A DNA stretch of 64,000 nucleotides from Flavobacterium azooxidireducens (GCF_023195775.1 NZ_CP096205.1:1736001-1800000), one strand, 5' to 3'. Positions 8,141 to 18,009 are shown, numbered from the stretch's first letter. The notes: generated by a model not told the origin, from the letters alone. Program-made: numbers and translations.

Positions 8141-8170
8141 TTAGTTAGAATATATAATGTAGCGGAACGT

Positions 8171-8578
8171 CTATTTTTTTAATAAATCTCTAATTTCTGT
8201 TAGCAATTGCTCTTGCGTTGGTCCGGCTGGTGGAGCAGGAGCCTCTTCTTTTGGCTTTCTCATTTTGTTGTAAGCCTTAATTATCATAAACATTACAAAA
8301 CCAACAATAACTAAATTAACTAAGGTATTTACCCAAGCACCCCAACGAATGGCAACTTCGGGAACGGCGGCAACACCTTCAGATTCTGCTACAGCAGCTT
8401 GTAAAACTACTTTCATTTCAGAAAAATCAACACCCCCGGTTAACATTCCTACAATAGGCATAACGATGTCGCTCACAAATCCGTTGACTACAGCACCAAC
8501 AGCTCCAGCCATAATTACAGCAACCGCAAATTCAATTACGTTTCCTGTCATGATGAAATTCTTGAATTCTTTAAACAT
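8171..8578 (-). CDS. mscL: Large-conductance mechanosensitive channel MscL
   Basis: 135 aa, the usual family length. The N-terminus MFKEFKNFIMTGNVIEFAVA fits the amphipathic S1 helix and start of TM1 (FAVAVIMAGAVGAVVNGFVSD). TM2 is WVNTLVNLVIVGFVMFMIIKAYN (about 82-104), followed by the charged C-terminal bundle helix (EEAPAPPAGPTQEQLLTEIR). A homopentamer opens at high membrane tension to release solutes on osmotic downshock. Single gene with its own terminator. Confidence 0.97.
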   Translation of the reverse strand: MFKEFKNFIMTGNVIEFAVAVIMAGAVGAVVNGFVSDIVMPIVGMLTGGVDFSEMKVVLQAAVAESEGVAAVPEVAIRWGAWVNTLVNLVIVGFVMFMIIKAYNKMRKPKEEAPAPPAGPTQEQLLTEIRDLLKK

Positions 8579-8642
8579 ATTTAGTTGTTTTAAAAGTTTG
8601 TAAAACGAAGTTAGTTAAAATTTTAACATCTTCTACAAAAAT

Positions 8643-11083
8643 TTATTCTCTGTAAAAAATTCTTTTTACGCGTTGCGAAATTCCGGTCAGAATTTCATAA
8701 GGAATCGTATTCAATTGATTTGCCATAAAAGTAACAGAAGGATTTTCGCCTAAAACAATCACTTCATTTCCTTCAATACACGGAATGGTGGTGACATCTA
8801 CCATCAACATATCCATACAAACACTGCCAACAATCGTGGCTTTTTGGTTGTTTATCATCCCAAAACCAAGACCGTTGCCCCAACTTCTTCTAATTCCGTC
8901 GGCATAACCAATTGGAATGGTGGCGATTCGGGTTTCTTTTTCAGCCACAAATCGTCGGCCATAACCCACACTTTCGCCCGCTTGAATGGTTCTGACTTGG
9001 GAGATAATGGATTTTAAAGTTCCCACATTTTCCAAAAACTTTTGCTCGTTGGCATCGTTTGAAATGCCATACAAACCAATTCCCAATCGAACCATATCGA
9101 ATTGTGCTTGCGGATAATTTGAAATTCCCGAAGTATTTAAAATATGCCGAATCGAACTAATTTCTAATTCCTTACTTATATAGGTAGAAATGCGATTGAA
9201 CTTTTCAATTTGTTCCAAAGCAAATTCGTTATGTGCTAAATCATCGCTTGTTGCCATGTGCGACAAAATGCTTTTCACTTGAACTGTTTTGCAGTTTTTT
9301 AAGATTGAAATTAATTCTTCCAAATGTATTTCATCAAAACCCAATCGATGCATTCCGGTATCAATTTTCAGATGAATCGGAAAATGTTTTAAATGTTTTT
9401 GTCTGGCAATTTTTAAAAAGGCATTCAATCCTTTCAAACTATAAATTTCGGGTTCCAATTGATGTTGAATGATGGCTTCAAAACTGGTTGATTCCGGATT
9501 TAAAACCATAATTGGCAATTGAATTCCATTGCTTTTGAGTGAAATTCCTTCATCGGCGAATGCCACACCTAAATAATCCACTTTGTGATATTCGAGCAAT
9601 TTGGCAATTTCTAAACCGCCGTTTCCATATCCAAACGCTTTGACCATCACCATCATTTTGGTTTCAGGTTCAAGTTTGGCTTTATAAAAATTTAAGTTGT
9701 GTGAAATGGCATTCAGGTTAATTTCCAAAACTGTTTCATGTGTTTTTTCTTCTAACAACGAGACAATTTCTTCAAAATGAAAACTTCGTGCTCCTTTGAT
9801 GAGAATCGTTTCGTTTTCAAAATTCAAACTTTCAAAATGAGATAGAAATTCGGCTTGAGTGGCAAAGGTAATTCCGTTTAGAAATTTATTTTTATAGTTT
9901 GAAATGGTTTCGCCCACACCAATTACACGACTGATTTTGTTGGAAATAACCATTTGTGAAACTCGCGAATACAACTCATCATTTTGCAATCCGCTCTGAA
10001 AAATATCAGACAAAATCAATGTTTTTTTATGATGTTGTTTTTGATTTTCCAAAAAGTCCAATGCTATTTTTAGCGATTGAAAATCGGAACTGTAACTGTC
10101 GTCAATCAAGGTTGTATTGTTGATTCCTTTCTTGACTTTTAATCGCATTTCGATTGGATATAAAAGCAAAAGACGATTTTGAATCGTATCTAAATCATAG
10201 TTAAAATAAAAAAGCACCATCAAACATTGAATCACATTTTCAATTGAAGCTTCATCTGAAAACGGAATGCTGATTTTGAAACACGTTTTATTATACGTTA
10301 CATTCAAACACGTTTTGTCGTTCGTGGTTTTATGATGAACCAAAACATCCGCCGATTTATCACTCGAACTCCACGAAAAAGTCTTTATTTTTGGATTTAG
10401 AAAAGCATCAATCGATTTATTTTTGTTGTAAATCAATACGTCAACATTCGAAAAAAGTTTTAATTTTTCTTTGATTTTCTGACCCAAATTTTCAAAACCT
10501 TCATCGTGAGCAGAACCAATATTGGTCAGAATTCCGATGGTGGGTTGAATAATCGGTTCAAGAAATTGCATTTCGTTGACAGTTGAAATTCCAGCTTCAA
10601 AAATGCCTAAATTATGTTGTTCGTTAATCCCAATCACAGAAAGCGGCACACCCACTTGTGAATTGTAACTTTTTGGACTTCGGATGATGTTATAATCAGG
10701 ACTTAATAAAAAATTAAGCCATTCTTTTACGATGGTTTTTCCATTACTTCCGGTGATACCAATAATTGGAAAACTAAATTTTTTTCGATAAAAAGCCGCA
10801 AATTGTTGAAGAGCAAGCAACGTGTCTTCTACTTTTAGAAAATTGACACCTTCAATTAAATCAACATTTTCAGAAACCACAAAATTGGTAACGCCTTTTT
10901 CAATGAGTTCATTAATATAAGTATGCCCGTTATTATTGGGTCCGATTAAACAAAAAACAAGGTGTATTTGTTGTTTTGAAACGAACGGCTGTCTATGGAA
11001 ACGTTTTGAATACTGTTATCAGGATGATTTCCGAAAAATTCAGCGTTTAGTTGAGGAATAATATCGTTTAGAACGAGACTCAC
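8643..11083 (-). CDS. murF-alr: Bifunctional MurF / alanine racemase, with an apparent one-base frameshift
   Basis: Fusion usual in Flavobacteriaceae. The MurF half joins D-Ala-D-Ala to the UDP-MurNAc-tripeptide: ATP loop ITGSNGKTIVKEW, then central and C-terminal ligase regions. The alanine racemase half makes D-Ala: PLP lysine in MVMVKAFGYGNGG, C-terminal GYGRRFV and VCMDMLMVDVT. The longest open frame starts only at GTG 10880, but homology continues upstream. From GTG 11083 a different frame reads VSLVLNDIIPQLNAEFFG and on to KYTLFF, then hits TAA. The frames join at a 6-T run (10952-10957); one more T restores about 813 aa. The start is 3 nt after tdk. An error or real indel is likelier than loss of an essential gene. 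Confidence 0.9.
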
Positions 11084-11086
11084 TGG

Positions 11087-11707
11087 TTACGGTTTTGGTT
11101 TGTTTTCAGCTTCTGTTTTGTGTTCGGCTTGTTCACGCAATGCGTGATAATAGGCGGCTCTGCTCAACGGTTCGTATTCTTCGGTTTCGCCAAGCATCAC
11201 TAATTTATCGTTGTCTGCTTTTCTGAAACTATAATTGGCCAAATTTCCGGTTCGGGTGCAAACGGCGTGCACTTTGGTCACGTATTCGGCTGTTGCCATC
11301 AATGCCGGCATAGGGCCAAAAGGGTTTCCTTTAAAATCCATATCCAATCCGGCTACGATTACGCGAATGCCTGAATTGGCTAAATCATTGCAAATGGTCA
11401 CAATTTCATCATCAAAAAACTGAGCTTCATCAATACCAACCACATCGCAACCTTGAGCCAAAATACGGATATTGGCGGCGGCGGGAACGGGTGTAGAACG
11501 AATTTCATTTGAGTCGTGCGAAACCACCATTTCATCGTGATAACGCGTATCGATGGCGGGTTTAAAAATCTCGACTTTTTGCTTGGCAAACTGAGCTCTT
11601 TTGAGTCGGCGGATGAGTTCTTCGGTCTTTCCGGAGAACATCGAACCGCAGATTACTTCAATCCAGCCAAATTGTTCTTTATGATTTACGGTATTTTCAA
11701 GAAACAT
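11087..11707 (-). CDS. tdk: Thymidine kinase (TK1-type)
   Basis: 206 aa. It phosphorylates thymidine with ATP in the salvage route to dTTP. The P-loop is [15 protein letters not shown] (about 22-36), Walker B/catalytic Glu is [11 protein letters not shown], and the thymidine-binding lasso region is [14 protein letters not shown]. The zinc site of classical TK1 enzymes is mostly missing: only one Cys (AVCTRTG) remains. Its stop is 3 nt before the murF-alr start, so the two are probably co-transcribed. Confidence 0.95.
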   Translation of the reverse strand: MFLENTVNHKEQFGWIEVICGSMFSGKTEELIRRLKRAQFAKQKVEIFKPAIDTRYHDEMVVSHDSNEIRSTPVPAAANIRILAQGCDVVGIDEAQFFDDEIVTICNDLANSGIRVIVAGLDMDFKGNPFGPMPALMATAEYVTKVHAVCTRTGNLANYSFRKADNDKLVMLGETEEYEPLSRAAYYHALREQAEHKTEAENKPKP

Positions 11708-11810
11708 TTTATACTTTTCTTAGCTAAAGAATAACATATTTTATGTTATTTTGTATCAGAAACAAATTTATAAAATTCCAGTCGCTAAATTCAATATAAT
11801 TTTAAAAGTT

Positions 11811-12857
11811 ATGAAGAAAAAGTTAGAAGCAGATTTAATTAGTATTGCACACCGTGTTTTAAAATTAAAAGGGAAAGAAGATGTCGTTCTATTGCATCAA
11901 GAAGCTCAAAAATTAGTTGAAAAATTAGCCGTTCTTCGTTTTTATGAGGAAAATATCAATGTGTTGAAAAATGAGATTTCGGAAGAAGAATTAGAAGAAA
12001 AACTGTTTGCCGAAGCTCCTTCTCAACCGGAAGTTGTTGTGAAAGAAGAGGAAGTTAAAGCAGAAGTTCCTGCTGAAACTGTTGCTGAAGAAGAAACAGA
12101 AGAAGAAGTTGCTCAACAAGTTGTTGCACAAGACGAAGAAACCGAAGTGCAAGTAGAAGCTCTTGAAGAAAAAGAGGAAACTGAGGAAATTGTAACTCAA
12201 AAGGAAGAAACTGAAGTTCAAGAAGAAGCTATTGAGGAAAAAGAAGAAGTAGTAACTCAAAAAGAAGAAACCGAAGTTCAAGAGGAAGCTACTGAAGAAA
12301 AAGAAGAACCTGTTCACGAAGAAATAAAAGAAGAAAAACAAGAACCGTTATTTAATCCGATGTTTGAATTAGCGGCAGATGAAGAAGAAAAACCATCTTC
12401 GAAACTAGAACAAAAACAAATTTCGTTTGAAGATTTACTAGGTTCCGGTTACAAAGAACCTGAATTTGTTAAAGTGGATGATGTCCCGCAGGAAGTTGAA
12501 AAAACTACCGAAATTACATTTGAAAAAGTTGAAGAAGTAATCACTCCGGATGTAAAAATAGAAACGACTACCGAGACTTATACCATTAAAACCGAACACA
12601 AAATATCCTCGTTAAACGATACATTAATCAAAGGAATTAACATTGGTTTAAATGATCGAATTGCTTTTGTAAAACACTTGTTTGGTGGAAGCAACGAAGA
12701 TTTTAACCGTGTGATTTCGCAAATCAGCACCTACGATTCGTTTGAAGAAGTACAGCAATTTATTGTAGATATGGTGAAACCCGATTATAACAATTGGGAA
12801 GGAAAAGAAGAATATGCGGATCGTTTTATGAATTTGGTGGAGAAGAAGTTTTCTTAA
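11811..12857 (+). CDS. Conserved Glu-rich hypothetical protein
   Basis: 348 aa from ATG at 11811 (MKKKLEADLISIAHRVLKLK); an upstream in-frame start has no support. A folded N-terminal helical part (about 1-60) leads to a long acidic low-complexity stretch (about 65-190) with three near-repeats of EETEVQEEA-EEKEE, then a conserved C-terminal part (LNDTLIKGINIGLNDRIAFVKHLF to VKPDYNNWEGKEEYADRF). The C-terminus looks like an ordered domain, the middle a disordered linker. Proteins of this design occur near tdk/rsmI in related genomes as I recall them, but their function is unknown to me. Confidence 0.75.
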   Translation: MKKKLEADLISIAHRVLKLKGKEDVVLLHQEAQKLVEKLAVLRFYEENINVLKNEISEEELEEKLFAEAPSQPEVVVKEEEVKAEVPAETVAEEETEEEVAQQVVAQDEETEVQVEALEEKEETEEIVTQKEETEVQEEAIEEKEEVVTQKEETEVQEEATEEKEEPVHEEIKEEKQEPLFNPMFELAADEEEKPSSKLEQKQISFEDLLGSGYKEPEFVKVDDVPQEVEKTTEITFEKVEEVITPDVKIETTTETYTIKTEHKISSLNDTLIKGINIGLNDRIAFVKHLFGGSNEDFNRVISQISTYDSFEEVQQFIVDMVKPDYNNWEGKEEYADRFMNLVEKKFS

Positions 12858-12970
12858 ACGTTTTCTCTGCAATCTTGTTGTTAATGAATTACTTTTTTGT
12901 AGCACCAAAATTTGCAGAAAATAGAAACTCTAAAATATTTTACCTAAATTCGCTAAAACGTAAATAAGAA

Positions 12971-13867
12971 GTGGAACCTAAAAATAATATTCCGGTTATA
13001 ATTGATATTCCAAAATCAGAACTTGATAAGTTCGATGCTTTGATAAGACAATATAGAACGAAATATATAAGGACTTCGCAAGAAATTGTTACATTAGTTT
13101 TAAAAGATAACAAAGTTTATTTACAACAAATAGAATCAAAAAAAGTAAGCAAATGCATTTCCGAACTTCGCGAAATTGTTTGGCAAGAATATCTTTTGGA
13201 TGAAGTCAATTTTAATGCAATCTTAATGCGTGATTTACATAAAATACTTGAAACTCCGAAAGAAATATTAGACGTTCTTTTAAATCAAAATATTGCAGAG
13301 AAAAAAGGAAATGAACTTATTGAAAGTATTAAAGAAATATGTGGAGAATACGCAGGAAGAGTGTTTCCATACGTTTATAGACTATCATTAAGCAATACAC
13401 AATCACGACGTTCGAGAGCTGGAAAAAGTTTTGAAGCTATTATTTATAAAATTTACGAAAGTTTAGGTTATGAATATGATTCTCAAAGCAAAGTTGGTAG
13501 AAAGACTTTTGATAGTCTTGGTTTAGGCAAAAAGGTTGATTCAATTTTACCTAACATAAAATGCTATGCTGAAAGGAGAAATAAAACAATAATTGGGACA
13601 ATGAAAACTTCATTGAGAGAACGTTGGCAAGAAGTAGCAGAAGAAATTGAAAGAACAAAAATACCAGAAATTCATCTTCTAACAGCTGACGAAAATATCT
13701 CAAAAAGCAAGGCTCAAGAAATGGCTAATCACAATATTATTGTGGTGACGTATGATTGGGTTGCTAATTCTGATTCATTGAAATCAATGAAAAATATAAT
13801 AAGCTTTGAAGCTTATCTATTTGACGAAATTCCTAACATCTTAAAATTCTGGAATGAAAACAAGTAA
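12971..13867 (+). CDS. Type II restriction endonuclease, EcoRII-C/SsoII-like
   Basis: 298 aa from GTG at 12971. The C-terminal half has the EcoRII-C/SsoII/Ecl18kI-type core: RRSRAGKSFEAIIYKIYESL (about 139-158), KKVDSILPN with the metal-binding Asp, then TMKTSLRERWQEVAEEIER with the catalytic Lys 22 residues after that Asp, and a strand IHLLTADENIS. These enzymes cut sites of the CCNGG/CCWGG kind; the exact site is not readable from sequence. The stop overlaps the methyltransferase start by 14 nt, so the pair is translationally coupled. AT-rich and lying between conserved genes, it was probably acquired. Confidence 0.85.
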   Translation: MEPKNNIPVIIDIPKSELDKFDALIRQYRTKYIRTSQEIVTLVLKDNKVYLQQIESKKVSKCISELREIVWQEYLLDEVNFNAILMRDLHKILETPKEILDVLLNQNIAEKKGNELIESIKEICGEYAGRVFPYVYRLSLSNTQSRRSRAGKSFEAIIYKIYESLGYEYDSQSKVGRKTFDSLGLGKKVDSILPNIKCYAERRNKTIIGTMKTSLRERWQEVAEEIERTKIPEIHLLTADENISKSKAQEMANHNIIVVTYDWVANSDSLKSMKNIISFEAYLFDEIPNILKFWNENK

Positions 13868-14861
13868 ATTAAAAATAATTGACCTTTTTGCAGGTATTGG
13901 TGGAATTAGATTAGGGTTTGAAAAAGCTTCAAACTTTAATATTGATTGTGTTTTTACAAGTGAATGGAATAAATACTCTGTACAAACTTATACCTCAAAT
14001 TTTGATGATTTAATTATCCATGGAGACATTACAAAAATAAATGAAAATTTAATTCCTGAACACGATATTTTATTAGCAGGATTTCCCTGTCAACCATTTT
14101 CACAAGCAGGATTAAAAAAAGGATTTTCTGATACTAGAGGAACTCTGTTTTTTGACATTGAAAGAATTTTAATTGCAAAAAAACCTCAAGCATTTCTTCT
14201 TGAAAATGTGAAGCAGCTTAAAGGACACGATAAAGGAAATACTTTAAAGACAATCATTGAACACTTAAAGAATATTGGTTATGAAAATGTTCAATACGAA
14301 GTTTTAAAAGCTAGAGAATTTGGTTTGCCACAAAATAGAGAAAGAATTTATATCGTTGGTTTTTTGGACAATTCAGTAAAGTTTGAATTTCCAAAACCTT
14401 TAAAAACCCCCACGAAAGTTGGAGATATTTTAGACACAAACGTTGATAAAAAATATACCATTTCGGACAAACTTTGGGAAGGACATCAAAGAAGAAAAAT
14501 TGCTAATAAAGAAAAAGGTAAAGGTTTTGGTTTTGGATTAGTAAATGAGAATTCCGAATATACAAATACTATTTCTGCAAGATATTATAAAGATGGTAGC
14601 GAAATTTTGATTGAACAAAATGGTAAAAACCCGAGAAAACTAACCCCTAGAGAAGCTGGAAGGCTTCAAGGTTTTCCTGATAATTTTGTAATTCCAGTAT
14701 CGGATAACCAAGCATATCAGCAATTTGGCAATAGTGTAGCCGTTACAGTTGTTGAAAAAGTAGCTGAACAAATGCTAAAACACATAAAAATTGAATATCC
14801 CGAAAGAAAATACAACACTCAAAAGCAGTTTGAAACCATTAGTGTTTCAGCTAAAATTTAG
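13854..14861 (+). CDS. DNA (cytosine-5) methyltransferase of the restriction-modification pair
   Basis: 335 aa. The C5-methylase motifs are in order: I (DLFAGIGGIRLGFEKA, about 10-25), IV with catalytic Cys (GFPCQPFSQAG), VI (LLENVKQLKGHD), VIII (PQNRERIYIVGF), IX (RKLTPREAGRLQGFP) and X (YQQFGNSVAVTVV). It methylates cytosine in the site cut by the upstream nuclease. The target-recognition region (KKYTISDKLWEGHQRRK, then TISARYYKDGSEILIEQ) resembles Dcm/M.SsoII types, which suits CCNGG-like specificity (inference). No Vsr gene is adjacent. Confidence 0.95.
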   Translation: MKTSKLKIIDLFAGIGGIRLGFEKASNFNIDCVFTSEWNKYSVQTYTSNFDDLIIHGDITKINENLIPEHDILLAGFPCQPFSQAGLKKGFSDTRGTLFFDIERILIAKKPQAFLLENVKQLKGHDKGNTLKTIIEHLKNIGYENVQYEVLKAREFGLPQNRERIYIVGFLDNSVKFEFPKPLKTPTKVGDILDTNVDKKYTISDKLWEGHQRRKIANKEKGKGFGFGLVNENSEYTNTISARYYKDGSEILIEQNGKNPRKLTPREAGRLQGFPDNFVIPVSDNQAYQQFGNSVAVTVVEKVAEQMLKHIKIEYPERKYNTQKQFETISVSAKI

Positions 14862-15109
14862 TACTGTTCTGTATTTGCAACCTTTTTTTTTCAACATAAT
14901 TTCATACTCAATTTTCATTAGACTATTACAATTCACATTTTATTAATAATCAAATTGTAGATTATCTTTTAAAGAATCTATTTATTATTCGGAAAAAGAC
15001 TTCATAAAAACTATGAAAACATCAAATGAAAATAAATTCATCAAAAATTAAATACTAATTTTTTTTCCATTATAAATTTAGGTTTAAGTATAAATTCTTC
15101 CCATTAACC

Positions 15110-15781
15110 ATGAGCAAACTCTACATCGTTCCCACACCCATCGGCAACTTAGAAGATATGACTTTTAGAGCCATTAAAGTGCTCAAAGAAGTAGATTGCA
15201 TCTTAGCCGAAGACACTCGAAACAGCGGAAAATTATTGAAGCATTTCGAGATTGGAACGCACATGCAAAGTCACCATATGCATAACGAGCACAAAACGGT
15301 TGAAGGTTTGATCAAACGTTTGCAAGCCGGAGAAACCATTGCATTGATTTCTGATGCCGGAACGCCAGCCATTTCCGACCCCGGATTTTTACTCACCCGA
15401 GCTTGTGTTGAAAATAATATTGAAGTAGAATGTTTGCCCGGAGCAACCGCTTTTGTTCCCGCTTTAGTGAACAGCGGTTTGCCAAACGATAAATTCGTGT
15501 TTGAAGGTTTTTTACCTGATAAAAAAGGAAGACAAACGCGGTTTTTAGCTTTAGCGGATGAAGTCAGAACGATGATTTTCTACGTTTCACCACATAAATT
15601 AAACAAAACCTTAGCCGAATTTGTACAGTACTTTGGTGCAGAAAGAACAGTTTCCGTTTCAAGAGAATTATCAAAATTGCACGAAGAAACCGTTCGCGGA
15701 ACAGCAGCAGATGTTTTAAAACATTTTGAAGCTAAACCGGCCAAAGGAGAAATTGTGGTCGTAGTTGGCGGAAAATCATAA
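15110..15781 (+). CDS. rsmI: 16S rRNA (cytidine1402-2'-O)-methyltransferase RsmI
   Basis: 223 aa. SAM-dependent tetrapyrrole-methylase-like fold: LYIVPTPIGNLEDMTFRAIK at the N-terminus, DCILAEDTRNSGKLLKHF, LISDAGTPAISDPGFLL (SAM-binding loop), and ECLPGATAFVPALVNSGLPN. It 2'-O-methylates C1402 in the ribosomal decoding centre. Family members reach about 280 aa; this is the shorter form lacking a C-terminal extension. The 250 bp upstream back to the methyltransferase gene are AT-rich with nothing recognisable. Confidence 0.95.
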   Translation: MSKLYIVPTPIGNLEDMTFRAIKVLKEVDCILAEDTRNSGKLLKHFEIGTHMQSHHMHNEHKTVEGLIKRLQAGETIALISDAGTPAISDPGFLLTRACVENNIEVECLPGATAFVPALVNSGLPNDKFVFEGFLPDKKGRQTRFLALADEVRTMIFYVSPHKLNKTLAEFVQYFGAERTVSVSRELSKLHEETVRGTAADVLKHFEAKPAKGEIVVVVGGKS

Positions 15782-15842
15782 AAATAAATGTTACAAAAAT
15801 GTTTCATTATAGCTTATTTTTAGCCTTAACGAAACAATAAAG

Positions 15843-17132
15843 CTACATCAATAAATTAAACAAGCTTTTTATTTCTTTTTGTTGTGTTGAAGGAATTAAT
15901 GCTTTTTCGGCAAATTCATCCCAATTTAAAATCGCTTCACGACATTCTTCAATAATTTGATGTGGTTTTTTGATGTTGACGTTTTTTGCTAGCGATAAAA
16001 CATCATTCAGCTCGATATTTTCTTTTTTCCCATTAATGGTCATTTGATGAGCTTTCAACCAAAAATTTGACGGATTGAAAGCAAAAGTAACATCATAAGC
16101 CGGAGAAAGCGACCATTTTCCATCCGAATTCATCAAAAAAGAAATGTTTTTTGTGTGGTCATCTTGATTTCTGGCCATCACATTAAATAGCATTCTTCGG
16201 TATAATTCCTCCATATCGGGATAAGGCAATTGCATCTGTCGCATTACCATCAAGGCCTGTTCATACGAATAGGATCCCGGCATATTATAATCAAAATGAG
16301 CCAAACCACACAACGTTTGCATATGTAATTTCTGATTGTTTTGTCTATCAAAACGTTTGGTCATAAAATGAGCTCTCTGATTTTCTATTTTCAATTCGCT
16401 TTCCATCATGTTGATTCCGGCAGCGGTTGCCATCAAATAATAAGCATATTCAATGTTTCCATATCCTTTTGGATCACCCAATTGATGATTGGTCACACCA
16501 TCAAATTTTATTAACCAATAATCAAAACCGTCTAAACCATCAATTTGCCCTGAACGAACTTCACCTGTTTTTTGATTGTAGGCAATAATGGCTTTGGCAC
16601 GAGCACCACCGGCAGAACTGCCCACTTGAAGAATGTCTGAAAAACCACTTTCCGTTTGCAAATTAGTTTTAAACGAGGCTCTTTCAGCTAGAACTTCTTT
16701 GGCAAATTCAACCAATGCTTCAATGGCCAACGTGTTCGAAGGAATCACTTGCAAACCGGATTCAGGTTCAAATTCCAAAGCTCCCATACCGCGTTTACCA
16801 ATGTAACAAAGGCGATCAACGGGATTAAAACTTTGTGCCGAAAGACCTTGTTGGGCCAACCAAGCATCAATAACTTGATTTCCGAATTTGTCAGGCAAAC
16901 TGTCTGCTAACAAACCCGGCAAGCCTTTGAACGTTTCAAAATTTAGAAACGGAAAGGAAAAAACCCTTCGTCCTTTTTTGGCTTCGGATAATGGTAATGT
17001 AATTGGAGATAAATCCAATCCTGAATTGACGAAGCTCTTATCAAATTCAAAAACGCCACTATTCTTTGATTCGTCCCAAAGCACCGCACCAACTTTGCGA
17101 TTCCAGATTATTATAGAAGCAATCGTATTCAT
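15843..17132 (-). CDS. hipA: HipA-family serine/threonine kinase toxin
   Basis: 429 aa. The HipA N-terminal domain (about 1-110, AVLWDESKNSGVFEFDKSF and PGLLADSLPDKFGNQVIDAW) is followed by the kinase. MTKRFDR (about 265) is a typical kinase motif, the catalytic loop is VMARNQDDHTKNISFL (about 314-329), and the metal-binding segment is LSPAYDVTFAF. HipA phosphorylates a tRNA synthetase or other target and induces growth arrest unless held by HipB. It starts 2 nt after the HTH gene stop, a bicistronic TA layout. Catalytic residues are intact. Confidence 0.9.
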   Translation of the reverse strand: MNTIASIIIWNRKVGAVLWDESKNSGVFEFDKSFVNSGLDLSPITLPLSEAKKGRRVFSFPFLNFETFKGLPGLLADSLPDKFGNQVIDAWLAQQGLSAQSFNPVDRLCYIGKRGMGALEFEPESGLQVIPSNTLAIEALVEFAKEVLAERASFKTNLQTESGFSDILQVGSSAGGARAKAIIAYNQKTGEVRSGQIDGLDGFDYWLIKFDGVTNHQLGDPKGYGNIEYAYYLMATAAGINMMESELKIENQRAHFMTKRFDRQNNQKLHMQTLCGLAHFDYNMPGSYSYEQALMVMRQMQLPYPDMEELYRRMLFNVMARNQDDHTKNISFLMNSDGKWSLSPAYDVTFAFNPSNFWLKAHQMTINGKKENIELNDVLSLAKNVNIKKPHQIIEECREAILNWDEFAEKALIPSTQQKEIKSLFNLLM

Positions 17133-17134
17133 AC

Positions 17135-17458
17135 TTATTTAGATGGAGAGGCTTTTTTACGGTATTTTGAACGTTCTTCCATCACTTGTAGTGGACTAAT
17201 TTCCGGTTCTTCATTGAGATGATTAAGTAAATCCAGTTTTCCTAATGCTCGCAAAACTTGAACCATCGTGAGCAAATTAATCGCTTTTCCAGACTCCAAA
17301 CGGCTGATGGTAATTCGGCTCAAGCCACATTGTTCAGCAAGTTCTTCCTGCGAAATATTTTTATTAAGACGCATTTGCTTCAAACTGGCACAAAGTGTTT
17401 GAACTACAACAGCGTCTGTCATAGCATACCAATTTTTATTGTAACTATTTTGATACAT
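17135..17458 (-). CDS. hipB: HipB-like XRE-family antitoxin
   Basis: About 107 aa from ATG at 17458; a TTG three codons upstream is less likely. The HTH core is LCASLKQMRLNKNISQEELA then EQCGLSRITISRLESGKAIN (about 22-62), a classic XRE fold binding operator DNA. A basic C-terminal tail (EERSKYRKKASPSK) follows. It should repress its own promoter and neutralise the downstream kinase. A -7 box lies at 17497-17504. Confidence 0.88.
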   Translation of the reverse strand: MYQNSYNKNWYAMTDAVVVQTLCASLKQMRLNKNISQEELAEQCGLSRITISRLESGKAINLLTMVQVLRALGKLDLLNHLNEEPEISPLQVMEERSKYRKKASPSK

Positions 17459-17496
17459 TATAGTCAATTTTAATCATTAATGAAACAAATATTATG

Positions 17497-17504
17497 CAAA
17501 TATA
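17497..17504 (-). promoter_or_regulatory. -7 promoter box (TATATTTG) for hipBA
   Basis: TAnnTTTG on the minus strand about 40 nt upstream of hipB. It lies 39 nt from the OsmC promoter facing the other way. Confidence 0.5.
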
Positions 17505-17542
17505 CAAATTTTTCCATACTCTTTCACATTTTAAAAAAATAG

Positions 17543-17550
17543 TATCTTTG
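17543..17550 (+). promoter_or_regulatory. -7 promoter box (TATCTTTG) for the OsmC gene
   Basis: Perfect TAnnTTTG with a TTTC element 17 nt upstream (17522-17525). The ATG follows at 17566, giving a short leader. Confidence 0.55.
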
Positions 17551-17565
17551 AAAGAAAAAATCAAA

Positions 17566-17988
17566 ATGACACATCAAATTTCTACAAAATGGTTAGGCGG
17601 AATGGCATTTGAAGCCACCAATCCGGGAGGGAATTTCAGAATTGATGGCGATTTAGAAATCGGCGGAACCGATAACGGACTTCGTCCAAAAGCGTTGATG
17701 TTAGATGCGTTGGCAGGTTGCACAGGAATGGATGTGGCTTCTTTAATGCCCAAAATGAAAGTTGCTGTACATTCATTTCACATCGATGTTGAAGGTGATT
17801 TAACTGAGGAACATCCAAAATATTATCATACTGTTCGGGTGGTTTATCATTTTTATGGTAATGATTTAGAAGAAGAGAAATTACAAAAAATTGTCAATTT
17901 ATCTGTAGAAAAATATTGTGGAGTAATGGAAATGTTTCGTAAATTTGCTCAAGTGGATGTGAAAATCGTATTTCATCCTGCAGTATAA
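17566..17988 (+). CDS. OsmC-family protein
   Basis: 140 aa from ATG at 17566, chosen because the promoter box at 17543-17550 excludes the earlier in-frame start. The OsmC fold is indicated by RPKALMLDALAGCTGMDVASLM (first redox Cys) and VNLSVEKYCGVMEMF (second Cys). The two Cys residues are placed as in OsmC/Ohr peroxidases, which reduce organic hydroperoxides with dithiols. It probably forms a cytosolic dimer. Substrate not determinable. Confidence 0.88.
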   Translation: MTHQISTKWLGGMAFEATNPGGNFRIDGDLEIGGTDNGLRPKALMLDALAGCTGMDVASLMPKMKVAVHSFHIDVEGDLTEEHPKYYHTVRVVYHFYGNDLEEEKLQKIVNLSVEKYCGVMEMFRKFAQVDVKIVFHPAV

Positions 17989-18009
17989 GCCATTCAAAAT
18001 CAATTTAAT

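Noticed and set aside
11991..12341. 116-aa minus-strand open frame, extremely Phe-rich
   Set aside because: It is the antisense of the Glu-rich coding region (GAA/GAG read as TTC/CTC) and has no start context of its own.
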